Origin: Candidatus Woesearchaeota archaeon | GTDB taxonomy: Archaea > Nanobdellota > Nanobdellia > Woesearchaeales > JACPBV01 | Reading direction: 5' to 3' | NCBI GenBank assembly: GCA_019323195.1 | Contig: JAHWHQ010000085.1 | Span: forward strand, 1 to 23,919 | DNA length: 23,919 bases | Shown: one piece after another, positions 6,354 through 12,061 of the stretch | Numbering within the stretch: the stretch's first letter is position 1 | Layout of the letters: every line of letters starts with the position of its first letter | The notes under the pieces: model-generated | The model's input: only the letters and a program-made list of their open reading frames with translations | Databases searched by the model: none | What the model was told of the DNA's origin: nothing | Made by a program: the position numbers and the translations under genes

Positions 6354-6480
6354 TTTTTTCACCTCAAAAAAATATTTCCTATTTTTTTGAAGGGTTAGGA
6401 ATTCTATTGTTCCTAAGACCTCAAAATCCTGATGATATGAAGCAGATGTCCTGCTGCTGCTTAAAAGACCCGTTTTTTAC
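6354..6480 (-). promoter_or_regulatory. Long structured leader of the 48-aa zinc-ribbon gene
   Basis: Read leftward from the TATA box at 6499-6506, the leader holds an AGCAG-GACAT-CTGCT hairpin, a TTAGGAA...TTCCTAA stem with an 8-nt loop, an A-tract and a run of seven T before the GAGGTG Shine-Dalgarno. The hairpin-plus-U-tract layout could allow early termination. No known riboswitch motif is recognised. Confidence 0.4.
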
Positions 6481-6498
6481 ACATATTGTAGGAAGTAC

Positions 6499-6506
6499 TA
6501 TATAAA
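6499..6506 (-). promoter_or_regulatory. TATA box of the 48-aa zinc-ribbon gene
   Basis: On the minus strand it reads TTTATATA. Transcription would begin near 6476. Confidence 0.5.
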
Positions 6507-6523
6507 TGTTTGTTTTAGCAATC

Positions 6524-6532
6524 TTTATAAAT
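6524..6532 (+). promoter_or_regulatory. TATA box upstream of the tRNA-Thr gene
   Basis: TTTATAAAT on the plus strand predicts a start of transcription near 6555, about 85 nt before tRNA-Thr. The intervening RNA begins with a CATGC-CTCTGAA-GCATG hairpin. The promoter probably serves the tRNA pair. Confidence 0.5.
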
Positions 6533-6667
6533 ATCATGTTAAATCCTTACAATCATGCCTCTGAAGCATGGCTGTATACTTCCTTTTAAAGAAAGTTGGT
6601 AAAGGAATAAACATAAATGCTATGCTTGGACGGCACAATGCCTCCGTAGCATAGTAGCTATTGCGCC

Positions 6668-6696
6668 AGGCGTAAAATCTTTTTTATGCCCGCAAA
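6668..6696 (+). other. Noncanonical tRNA-Thr intron (28/29)
   Basis: 29 nt. The flanks form a 4-bp central helix (6662-6665 with 6691-6694), bulges 6666-6668 and 6695-6697, and a 9-bp inner helix (6669-6677 with 6682-6690) with a TCTT loop. Cutting after the second base of each bulge gives a perfect anticodon stem. Confidence 0.85.
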
Positions 6697-6705
6697 ACCT
6701 TGGTA

Positions 6706-6720
6706 TTATGCTAAACAAAG
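6706..6720 (+). other. Canonical-position tRNA-Thr intron (37/38)
   Basis: 15 nt, very short. Exon bases 6700-6703 face 6715-6718 (three pairs and one G-A), with bulges 6704-6706 and 6719-6721 that place the cuts exactly at 37/38. Confidence 0.75.
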
Positions 6721-6817
6721 AGGTGGAGGTCGCGGATGCAACTTCCGCCGGAGGCTTTTTTGATATAAAAGCTACATTAAGGGCCCATAGTCTAGTGGCT
6801 ATGACGTCACCTCGACA

Positions 6818-6849
6818 TAAGTGAAGACAGTAAGGCTTTGCTCTTGAAG
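6818..6849 (+). other. Canonical-position tRNA-Val intron (37/38)
   Basis: 32 nt. Central helix 6812-6815 with 6844-6847, bulges 6816-6818 and 6848-6850, and an inner helix 6820-6826 with 6836-6842 (7 bp, two G-U) after one mismatch. Confidence 0.75.
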
Positions 6850-6870
6850 CGGTGGAGGTCGAGAGTTCGA

Positions 6871-6886
6871 TTTTAAAAAAACGGAA
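6871..6886 (+). other. T-loop intron in tRNA-Val (57/58 or 58/59)
   Basis: 16 nt, A-rich. Its removal converts a 23-nt gap between perfect T-stem halves into a canonical 7-nt T-loop. The splice motif is weak: GTT (6865-6867) can pair with AAC (6880-6882) when the cut is taken one base earlier, at 6870-6885. Confidence 0.7.
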
Positions 6887-6901
6887 ATCTCTCTGGGCCC
6901 A

Positions 6902-6908
6902 TTTTTTT
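6902..6908 (+). terminator. T-run terminator after tRNA-Val
   Basis: Seven consecutive T directly after the discriminator base, the usual termination signal of archaeal RNA polymerase. A similar run follows tRNA-Thr at 6756. Confidence 0.6.
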
Positions 6909-6945
6909 CTGAAAGGTTTATCTCTTGGGAATTCTCCTGATTTCC

Positions 6946-7111
6946 GGCTCTGTTAAAAATCTCGCTCCGCTACGGGTTAGCAACTTCAAAATCCTTGATG
7001 TTTGACATTAATAGCTGACGTTCCCCGACGGGTCCAACCCCCTTGTCAGCTTCAAGAACTGTTTAATAGGATTTTGACCTTAGGTTGCTAACCTACATTT
7101 TTAACAAAGCC
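6946..7111. repeat. Structured 165-nt repeat, copy 1
   Basis: Outer stem 6946-6960 with 7097-7111 (15 positions, one mismatch). Second stem 6975-6984 with 7084-7093 (10 bp) runs on, after a small internal loop, into 6986-6995 with 7068-7077 (10 bp). A central hairpin pairs 7013-7019 with 7045-7051 and encloses a conserved CCCCGACGGGTCCAACCCCC segment. A second copy at 15428-15592 shares nearly the whole sequence, with paired compensatory changes. It ends 17 nt before the TATA box of the next gene. Imperfect direct repeats (GATTTCC left, GATTTTCC right) flank it and may be a target-site duplication. Confidence 0.9.
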
Positions 7112-7127
7112 CCGATTTTCCAAAAGA

Positions 7128-7137
7128 TTTATATATT
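7128..7137 (+). promoter_or_regulatory. TATA box of the pilin-like operon
   Basis: TTTATATATT is centred about 27 nt before the ATG at 7159, so the operon mRNA is probably leaderless. Confidence 0.6.
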
Positions 7138-7158
7138 ATATATCCGAAGATTAGAGCA

Positions 7159-7449
7159 ATGGCAAAAAAGAGTGAAATAGGTGAAGAGTCTATTAATCTT
7201 GAGCTTGAAAGGAGCAGGATCAAGAGGGAGAAGGCCAAGATAGTGCTTAATATGGGGCTTGTCCTTTATTTCGGGTTTCTTATTGCAGGCATAGTGGGGT
7301 TTGCCTTTAAGCATATTGACAGTTTTTTGCTCAATGTTCTTGTTGTCTGCGGGATCATTATCCTTATCGTCAGTACACTTCCTTATCTCATCATCGTGCA
7401 TAAAGAGGAGAAATGGATTTCACTTAAATTATATGAGCTTGGAAAATGA
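7159..7449 (+). CDS. Small membrane protein, first gene of a pilin-like operon
   Basis: 96 residues, not recognised. A charged, probably helical N-terminus (1-28, LELERSRIKREKAK) leads into two hydrophobic segments, about 29-51 (VLNMGLVLYFGFLIAGIVGFAF) and about 57-80 (FLLNVLVVCGIIILIVSTLPYLIIV), then a short basic tail. It is a two-pass membrane protein with both ends probably inside. Its stop overlaps the ATG of the pilin-like gene (ATGA, 7446-7449), so the two are made together. A role in assembling or anchoring the pilin is plausible from the position alone. Confidence 0.78.
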   Translation: MAKKSEIGEESINLELERSRIKREKAKIVLNMGLVLYFGFLIAGIVGFAFKHIDSFLLNVLVVCGIIILIVSTLPYLIIVHKEEKWISLKLYELGK

Positions 7450-7919
7450 AAGCCCGAAAACTTCGCCCTGTCAGAAAAAAGGCCATGTCGCCGCTATTTT
7501 CGACCATCATCCTTATAGGCTTTGCAATAGCGCTCGGAGGGATACTGATGAGCTGGGGCAAGACAGGCTATGCCATGGAAGAGTCTGATCTGGAATGCGG
7601 AAAGACAAGCATGAGCCTGATAAGCTATGGGGAGAACAACGGCATATGCAGCAGGGAAAACAGGCTGTACTTTACTATCCATAATAACGGCGAGCTTGAT
7701 CTTGACGGGATGATGGTCTCGGTATTGGGGGGGGAGGAGGTATATTCTGAGATTATCTACAGGAGAATAAAGGTGGCGGATATAGTCAAGCTGGAGATGG
7801 GATATCAAAATAGTGATAAAATAGAAAAGGTTATATTTACTCCAAGGTTTACTTATGCGGAAAGGGAGAGGCTATGCCCTAAGAATGGTTTTTCAATAGA
7901 GAACATAGGTGAGTGTTGA
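7446..7919 (+). CDS. Archaellin/type IV pilin-like protein
   Basis: 157 residues. The N-terminus MKARKLRPVRKKAMSPLF, followed by the hydrophobic stretch STIILIGFAIALGGILMSWG, is the class III signal peptide and N-terminal helix shared by archaeal type IV pilins and archaellins: a basic leader, a cleavage region around KKA-MSP, and a helix that packs in the filament core or stays in the membrane. The remaining ~115 residues form an outside domain with about four cysteines and a beta-rich pattern (NRLYFTIHNNGELDLDGMMVSVLGG) common in such heads. A prepilin peptidase (PibD/FlaK type), not in this window, would be needed. It is flanked by two membrane proteins in an overlapping operon. Whether it forms a filament is unknown. 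Confidence 0.83.
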   Translation: MKARKLRPVRKKAMSPLFSTIILIGFAIALGGILMSWGKTGYAMEESDLECGKTSMSLISYGENNGICSRENRLYFTIHNNGELDLDGMMVSVLGGEEVYSEIIYRRIKVADIVKLEMGYQNSDKIEKVIFTPRFTYAERERLCPKNGFSIENIGEC

Positions 7920-8198
7920 ATGGCTGGAAGGATAAAAGAAGAGGCGTTTAAGCACAGTCCTAACATGAGTGCAGGGAAAAAGGTATTGTTAGTGTTGCCT
8001 GCATTATTAAGCGTGTCATGGATATTCTACCTTGGCTACAGCCCTTCGCCTTATTATGGTATGGAGCTTTTATCACCCTCCGGGACAGGACCGCTGATGA
8101 TGGCATTAATACTGTTTACCATAGGATACCTGCTGTTCCTTCTGATGATGTTCTCTGAGAATGTTCATGACTTTATCTGGAGGATGCTGGGGCATTGA
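7920..8198 (+). CDS. Small membrane protein, third gene of the pilin-like operon
   Basis: 92 residues, not recognised. It has two hydrophobic segments, about 21-40 (VLLVLPALLSVSWIFYLGY) and about 57-81 (PLMMALILFTIGYLLFLLMMF), joined by an outer loop SPSPYYGMELLSPSGTG. Its ATG follows directly after the TGA of the pilin-like gene, so translation is likely coupled. It ends 15 nt before the convergent LOG-like gene. With the first gene of the operon it brackets the pilin-like protein, which suggests a small membrane complex. Confidence 0.72.
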   Translation: MAGRIKEEAFKHSPNMSAGKKVLLVLPALLSVSWIFYLGYSPSPYYGMELLSPSGTGPLMMALILFTIGYLLFLLMMFSENVHDFIWRMLGH

Positions 8199-8213
8199 GT
8201 TCCTGGCAGGGTT

Positions 8214-8729
8214 CTAATTCAGGACCTTTTCAACCAGTTCCCTGGCGTCTTTGCTGTATATAATCTTCCTGCTTTCTCCTTTCTTGTCGCAGACAGCAGC
8301 TATCTTTGGTATTAGCTCCATTAATTTCCCTGAGTTCTCAAGAATCCCTATCTTTTTATTGTAATGGAAGGCCAGGGTGAATTCATTAAGGGTCCCTATC
8401 TGGCCGCCTATTATGATCACTGCGTCTGCGTCTTTTACCAGGGGAAGGTTTCTTCCTGGGATGCCCTTGCCTGTGAAAACGTATTGGGCGTTCTCTTCAA
8501 GCGGGAAGCCGTAATATGTCCTGTGCTCCTCAATGCTTCTGGCAGGGGAATAAAAGACAGCCTTGCCGTTCTCCAGGATGGCGCCCCTTGCTGCTGCGTA
8601 AGGGTAGCCGGTGCCGCCGCCTGTCAATACTATATTATGGGACTTGGCTATTTCCTTGCCTATCTCTTTTGCCTTCTCTATGATCTCATTGCTTTTTCCG
8701 AGGCCTGAGCCGCATACTGCTATTTTCAT
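8214..8729 (-). CDS. LOG/TIGR00725-like Rossmann-fold protein
   Basis: 171 residues of the SLOG superfamily. MKIAVCGSG opens the nucleotide-binding fold, IVLTGGGTGYPYAAARGAI follows, and IIIGGQIGTLNEFTLAFH (about 105-122) is the G-G-x-x-G-T-x-x-E motif of LOG-type proteins. Characterised LOG enzymes split nucleoside monophosphates into base and ribose-5-phosphate; many archaeal members are misnamed lysine decarboxylases. The motif is intact, so nucleotide binding is likely, but activity is not assured. It lies downstream of pyrF on the same strand with a 92-nt gap, so it may be the last gene of the pyrimidine block, perhaps for nucleotide clean-up (inference). Confidence 0.82.
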   Translation of the reverse strand: MKIAVCGSGLGKSNEIIEKAKEIGKEIAKSHNIVLTGGGTGYPYAAARGAILENGKAVFYSPARSIEEHRTYYGFPLEENAQYVFTGKGIPGRNLPLVKDADAVIIIGGQIGTLNEFTLAFHYNKKIGILENSGKLMELIPKIAAVCDKKGESRKIIYSKDARELVEKVLN

Positions 8730-8821
8730 TTGTTTATGATTATAGTTTATGTTGTTGTGGGAATGACAGATAGTAAATAAGCCTATCGGAGGATCAAATT
8801 GCTTAGTTGAAGACTTAACTC

Positions 8822-9526
8822 CTATTCCAGAGCTTCAACCATCTTTTCAGCAGCTTTTTTTATGTTCTTGGCGTTATATAAAGCCCTGCCTACGATGGCA
8901 TGCCAGTTCTCTCCTGCTGCTTTTGCACCTTCTGTCAGGGATCCGCCCTGTGCAATAAGGCCGGGTGAATAAAAGGTCGGCTTTATTCCGAAGCTTTCGA
9001 GAAATCTCCTGTATTCCTTAATCATAAACGGCTTGTTTCCCGGAACAACAAAATCCATAACGCCCAGGTTGGCTGCTATCTTGAACATCTGTTTAGGGGC
9101 CATGTTAAGGATAAAGCCGCCGGCCCTTTCCATATATCCCTTGTGGGTCATCTCTCCTCCGACGATCACATTGAGCTTTTCCTTGAATGCAGCCTTGATC
9201 CATTTCTCCTCTGTGACAGGGCCTGCCATGGGAAATAATATGACGTAATCAACGCCTTTTACAGCTTTCATGAATTTTTCCCCCATATCAGGTATGTCTG
9301 TGGCTGCCTTCTGGTGGTCGTATATGATGGGAAGCTTGGTCCTTTTCCTTATGGTCCTGATTACCTCTTTTATGCCGAAGGGGATGACAAGCTCGAACCC
9401 TATCTTATAGGCAGAGATGCCTTTAACATTGCATGTTTCCCTGACCAGCCTGTCCAGTAATTTTAAGTTGGGGACATCACAGGCAGGGATTATGCTCCTT
9501 TTAAGCTTGATGTGCGCCATTAGCAT
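8822..9526 (-). CDS. pyrF: Orotidine-5'-phosphate decarboxylase
   Basis: 234 residues, a single TIM barrel. It removes CO2 from OMP to give UMP, the last step of de novo pyrimidine synthesis. Visible active-site elements are PACD (D17), YKIG (K41), the catalytic stretch YDHQKAATDIPDMG (D70, K73, D77), SPGLIAQGG and IVGRAL near the end. In the classic family the catalytic motif is D-x-K-x-x-D; here the spacing is D-x-x-K-x-x-x-D, a variant I associate with some archaeal and deep-branch members. A TATA-like TTATAAAT lies about 50 nt upstream, and pyrE ends 65 nt upstream, so it may have its own promoter. M4 (9517) is an alternative start. Confidence 0.9.
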   Translation of the reverse strand: MLMAHIKLKRSIIPACDVPNLKLLDRLVRETCNVKGISAYKIGFELVIPFGIKEVIRTIRKRTKLPIIYDHQKAATDIPDMGEKFMKAVKGVDYVILFPMAGPVTEEKWIKAAFKEKLNVIVGGEMTHKGYMERAGGFILNMAPKQMFKIAANLGVMDFVVPGNKPFMIKEYRRFLESFGIKPTFYSPGLIAQGGSLTEGAKAAGENWHAIVGRALYNAKNIKKAAEKMVEALE

Positions 9527-9591
9527 TATTCCAGAAATAAATAGTATATTAAGGTTTCGTTTACTGAAAAAGATTTATAAGGTTTTTGTCC

Positions 9592-10197
9592 TTAGTTATT
9601 CCACTGCTCAGGGTTGTTCAGGTAGTTCATGGTTATGTTATAGTTATCGTCATCTACTGCCTTGTTATTTTTCATGTATTCCAGGAGCTCTTTCAGGGTT
9701 ATCAGGGAGTGAAGCTTAGCATTTTCTGCAGCTAATCCTTCTGTGCCGCCCTGCTCCCTGTCGATTATCACCAGGACATCATCGCAGACAGCGCCTTCTT
9801 TCCTTATGCCTTCTATAAACCTTATCTTGGACCTTCCGTCTGTTATCATGTCATCGATAAGGACAACCTTCTTGCCTTTTTCCAGGACACCTTCTATGAA
9901 GGACTGCGTGCCGTAGCTCTTAGGCCTTTTCCTTACATAGATCATAGGCAGCTTTGCCTTTATGGCTATCGCGGCTGCAATAGGGATCCCTGCTGTCTCT
10001 GCGCCTGCTACAATATCAATGTTAAGCTCTTTTACCTTTTTTGCGAGCTGCTCTACTACAGCCGAGAACGAGGCAGGTGAAGATGGAAGGACCCTTACAT
10101 CAAGATAAACAGGGCTCTTTCTTCCTGAAGCCAGGGAGAACAGGCCGAATTTTATGATGTTAGCGTCGCATAATGCCTTAGCCAGTTTTTCCTTCAT
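9592..10197 (-). CDS. pyrE: Orotate phosphoribosyltransferase
   Basis: 201 residues from the ATG at 10197. It transfers phosphoribose from PRPP to orotate, forming OMP for PyrF. The PRPP-binding loop VVLIDDMITDGRSK (about 111-124) is intact, and IIKFGLFSLASGRKSPVYLD near the start is the orotate-side signature. The frame is open back to a GTG at 10206, but an AGGTGA Shine-Dalgarno correctly placed before the ATG at 10197 favours this start. The gene begins inside the end of pyrC (about 20-nt overlap), so the two are translationally coupled. The length is normal for the family. Confidence 0.95.
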   Translation of the reverse strand: MKEKLAKALCDANIIKFGLFSLASGRKSPVYLDVRVLPSSPASFSAVVEQLAKKVKELNIDIVAGAETAGIPIAAAIAIKAKLPMIYVRKRPKSYGTQSFIEGVLEKGKKVVLIDDMITDGRSKIRFIEGIRKEGAVCDDVLVIIDREQGGTEGLAAENAKLHSLITLKELLEYMKNNKAVDDDNYNITMNYLNNPEQWNN

Positions 10198-11434
10198 TTG
10201 CATCACCTGCTGATCTTTTGTTTAAAAAATTCATCCTGGGATCATGATCGTACTTTATCTCTTTTGCCTTTATCTCGTAGATGTTCCCCTTGTCATAGAC
10301 AATATTGCCGTTGACAAAAGTGGTAATGGGCCAGCCTTTTAATACTTTTCCTTCATAAGGGCTCCATTTTGATCTTGAGAGAAGCTCATCTGCCTTTACT
10401 TCCTTTTCCATCTCCATGTCTATCACTGTGAGGTCTGCATCATAGCCTTCCTTCAGCATGCCCTTGTTCTTAATCCTGAATATCCTGGCGGGGTTTTTAG
10501 AGGTTAGGGTTATTACCTGCTCAAGGGTCAGCCTGCCCTTATTTACAGCGTCCAGAAGCAGAGGAAGCATCGTCTCTATGCCGGGAAGGCCTGCCTTTTC
10601 ACCAGTAAGCTTCTCCTCTTTCTGGTGCGGCGCATGGTCGGTCGCTATTGTATCGACTATACCCGCCTTGAGGGCGTTCCACAGGGCTTCACAGTCTTTT
10701 TCCTGCTTCAGGGAGGGCTTGACCTCTGCAAGCTTCCCTAATCTTTCCCTGTCTTTCTCTGACAGGAAAAGATGATGGGGCGTGACCTCGCAATAGACAT
10801 ATTTCCTGTTTTTTTTGACATCTTGTATCTCTTCTTCAAGGCTGATATGGCAGGCGTAGAATTTCTTCTTCAGTTTTTTGGCAATCTCGATCGCTTTTTT
10901 CAGGTTTTCTTCCTCGCCATGGATTGTGCAGAGCCTTGCTGCCTTCATTATCTCTTTCAGGACATCTAAGTCATCAATCTTCATGTTGCCGGTGGATACG
11001 TTCATAAATACCTTTACAGAAGCGATATTCCTTGCTTTTTTTATCTCCTCTATGTTGTCTTTTGCAGAGCCGAAGTGAAAGCCGTAGTTTACTATAGATT
11101 TTTCTGCCAGCTTTCTCTTTTCCTCGAGGTTGCTTACAGTAGTTGTAGGAGGAAGGGTGTTGGGCATGTCAAGGATCGTTGTAACGCCGCCTTTTGCAGC
11201 TGCTATCGAGCCTGAGAGGAAGTCCTCTTTATGGGTAAGGCCAGGCTCCCTGAAATGGACATGGGAATCTATCAGGCCGGGTATTACTATTTTTCCATTT
11301 ATGTCGATGACCTCGTCTGCTGTTATCACCTCGTCACTTATATAGGCGATCTTATGGTCCTCTAGCAGGATATGCCTTTCCTCCAGCCTGCCGTCTTCCA
11401 GGATCCTGCAGTTTTTCAGAAGTTTGGATTTCAT
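10178..11434 (-). CDS. pyrC: Dihydroorotase
   Basis: 418 residues, amidohydrolase superfamily, type I size. It reversibly closes N-carbamoyl-aspartate to dihydroorotate. The metal-binding D-x-H-x-H is in PGLIDSHVHFREPG (H58, H60). Other ligands are in CTIHGEE and FYACHIS, and the catalytic Asp is in ATDHAPH. LDMPNT and KVFMN are family signatures. Its ATG overlaps the stop of the RHH antitoxin gene (ATGA, 11431-11434) and it overlaps pyrE at its end, so no room is left for a private promoter. Expression should therefore depend on the toxin-antitoxin promoter or on read-through from pyrK. Confidence 0.96.
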   Translation of the reverse strand: MKSKLLKNCRILEDGRLEERHILLEDHKIAYISDEVITADEVIDINGKIVIPGLIDSHVHFREPGLTHKEDFLSGSIAAAKGGVTTILDMPNTLPPTTTVSNLEEKRKLAEKSIVNYGFHFGSAKDNIEEIKKARNIASVKVFMNVSTGNMKIDDLDVLKEIMKAARLCTIHGEEENLKKAIEIAKKLKKKFYACHISLEEEIQDVKKNRKYVYCEVTPHHLFLSEKDRERLGKLAEVKPSLKQEKDCEALWNALKAGIVDTIATDHAPHQKEEKLTGEKAGLPGIETMLPLLLDAVNKGRLTLEQVITLTSKNPARIFRIKNKGMLKEGYDADLTVIDMEMEKEVKADELLSRSKWSPYEGKVLKGWPITTFVNGNIVYDKGNIYEIKAKEIKYDHDPRMNFLNKRSAGDANEGKTG

Positions 11435-11673
11435 TTCTGTTGGAGCTCCTGTTTTATAAAATTCTCTATCCTTGCAGACATACTTATTCCGTTTTTCTTG
11501 CAGTAGTTTCTATATCTGTTAAAAAGATCCTCATCTAGTGTAAAGCTGGGCCTTATCTTGTAGGTTCTTTTTCTGAATCTGCCTGTTCTGTCGAACTCTT
11601 CAAATACAGCCAGCATGTCAGGGTTTTCTTCTATTACTTTCTTTGCCTTATCAAAAAATGTTTTTTTCTGCAT
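11431..11673 (-). CDS. Ribbon-helix-helix-type antitoxin
   Basis: 80 residues. The C-terminal half has the pattern of a short strand and two helices: KIRPSFTLDEDLFNRYRNYC, then KNGISMSARIENFIKQEL, typical of MetJ/Arc/CopG-like repressors that bind palindromic DNA as dimers. The N-terminal half (TFFDKAKKVIEENPDMLAVFEEFD) is helical and could wrap the toxin. Gene order is toxin first, antitoxin second, one base apart, the reverse of many toxin-antitoxin pairs. Its stop overlaps the pyrC start. It probably binds the 28-bp palindrome at 12030-12057 and represses the operon (inference from position and symmetry). Confidence 0.78.
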   Translation of the reverse strand: MQKKTFFDKAKKVIEENPDMLAVFEEFDRTGRFRKRTYKIRPSFTLDEDLFNRYRNYCKKNGISMSARIENFIKQELQQK

Positions 11674-11674
11674 T

Positions 11675-12025
11675 TTAGTAAATAATCACGCTTTTTATTA
11701 GCCTCATTATCTTATTTATATCTGTTATGTTCTTTTTGGAAATATTCCAGAAAAGCCTGATTAGCCTGTCCTTATCATATTCTATGTTTTTGTCCTTAAG
11801 ATATGTGGCTGTTAGTATCATAGCAGTTCGCTTATTTCCATCTTCAAATACGTGATCAACTAACAGGCTCCTTACCAGATAGCTTAACTCATACAACCAG
11901 CTTTTCTTAGCTTTGATTAGGGATAAGGCAAAATCCAATGTGTTTTCATTATGAAAGTTTCCATTCTCACCTATCTCCTGGTTTATCCTTATCAAATCTT
12001 TTTTATTGACATAAGTATAACTCAT
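11675..12025 (-). CDS. Fic/Doc-family toxin
   Basis: 116 residues, the usual size for Doc. The Fic motif is HVFEDGNKRTAMIL (H58 to about 71): catalytic His, acidic metal ligand and the GNKR anion loop are all present. The upstream helices (NTLDFALSLIKAKKSWLYELSYLVRSLLVDH) match the Doc core. Doc proteins phosphorylate EF-Tu, while other Fic enzymes transfer AMP or UMP to proteins. Doc has an Ala where Gly stands here, so phosphotransfer or nucleotide transfer are both open. It is the first gene of a unit toxin-antitoxin-pyrC-pyrE, with a TATA box and a near-perfect palindromic operator just upstream. Confidence 0.88.
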   Translation of the reverse strand: MSYTYVNKKDLIRINQEIGENGNFHNENTLDFALSLIKAKKSWLYELSYLVRSLLVDHVFEDGNKRTAMILTATYLKDKNIEYDKDRLIRLFWNISKKNITDINKIMRLIKSVIIY

Positions 12026-12029
12026 TTTT

Positions 12030-12057
12030 ATATATACTAATATATATTGGTATATAT
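12030..12057. promoter_or_regulatory. Palindromic operator of the toxin-antitoxin operon
   Basis: A 28-bp palindrome with a single mismatched pair, centred on AATATATATT and flanked by ACY/RGT half-site edges. It lies between the TATA box and the toxin ATG, covering the expected start of transcription near 12041, the ideal place for a repressor. Confidence 0.7.
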
Positions 12058-12061
12058 TATT

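Larger units (their letters stand above)
6640..6756 (+). tRNA. tRNA-Thr(GGT) with two introns
   Basis: Acceptor stem GCCTCCG (6640-6646) pairs with CGGAGGC (6749-6755), followed by discriminator T, the base expected for archaeal threonine tRNA; CCA is not encoded. Removing 6668-6696 (29 nt, position 28/29) and 6706-6720 (15 nt, canonical 37/38) leaves exactly 73 nt with a perfect anticodon stem CCACC/GGTGG and loop TTGGTAA, anticodon GGT at 6702-6704. The first intron has a textbook bulge-helix-bulge: central helix TGCG/CGCA, 3-nt bulges CCA and AAA, and a 9-bp inner helix GGCGTAAAA/TTTTATGCC. The second has 3-nt bulges and a 4-pair central helix with one G-A mismatch. T-stem GCGGA/TCCGC is perfect. 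G18 and T55 are replaced by A and G, an odd elbow. A T-run follows. Confidence 0.9.
6781..6901 (+). tRNA. tRNA-Val(GAC) with two introns, one in the T-loop
   Basis: Acceptor GGGCCCA (6781-6787) pairs with TGGGCCC (6894-6900); discriminator A is 6901. The D-arm GTCTAGTGGCTATGAC is typical of archaeal valine tRNA. Removing 6818-6849 (32 nt, canonical 37/38) leaves anticodon stem TCACC/GGTGG and loop TCGACAC, anticodon GAC at 6814-6816. The bulge-helix-bulge has central helix TCGA/TTGA (one G-U) and 3-nt bulges. T-stem GAGAG (6861-6865) and CTCTC (6889-6893) are separated by 23 nt; removing 16 nt (6871-6886, or the equivalent one base left) restores a standard TTCGAAT loop. The mature length is then exactly 73 nt. 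Position 33 is C rather than the near-universal U. A rival reading with a 31/32 intron would give GAA (Phe), but the acceptor and D-arm favour Val. Confidence 0.87.

Noticed and set aside
6946..7111. Riboswitch for the downstream gene
   Set aside because: The element ends before the TATA box, so it would not be in the mRNA, and the second copy lies between divergent promoters of unrelated genes.
7129..7401. 90-aa minus-strand reading frame
   Set aside because: It is the antisense shadow of the membrane-protein gene 7159-7449, is of low complexity and lacks a start signal.
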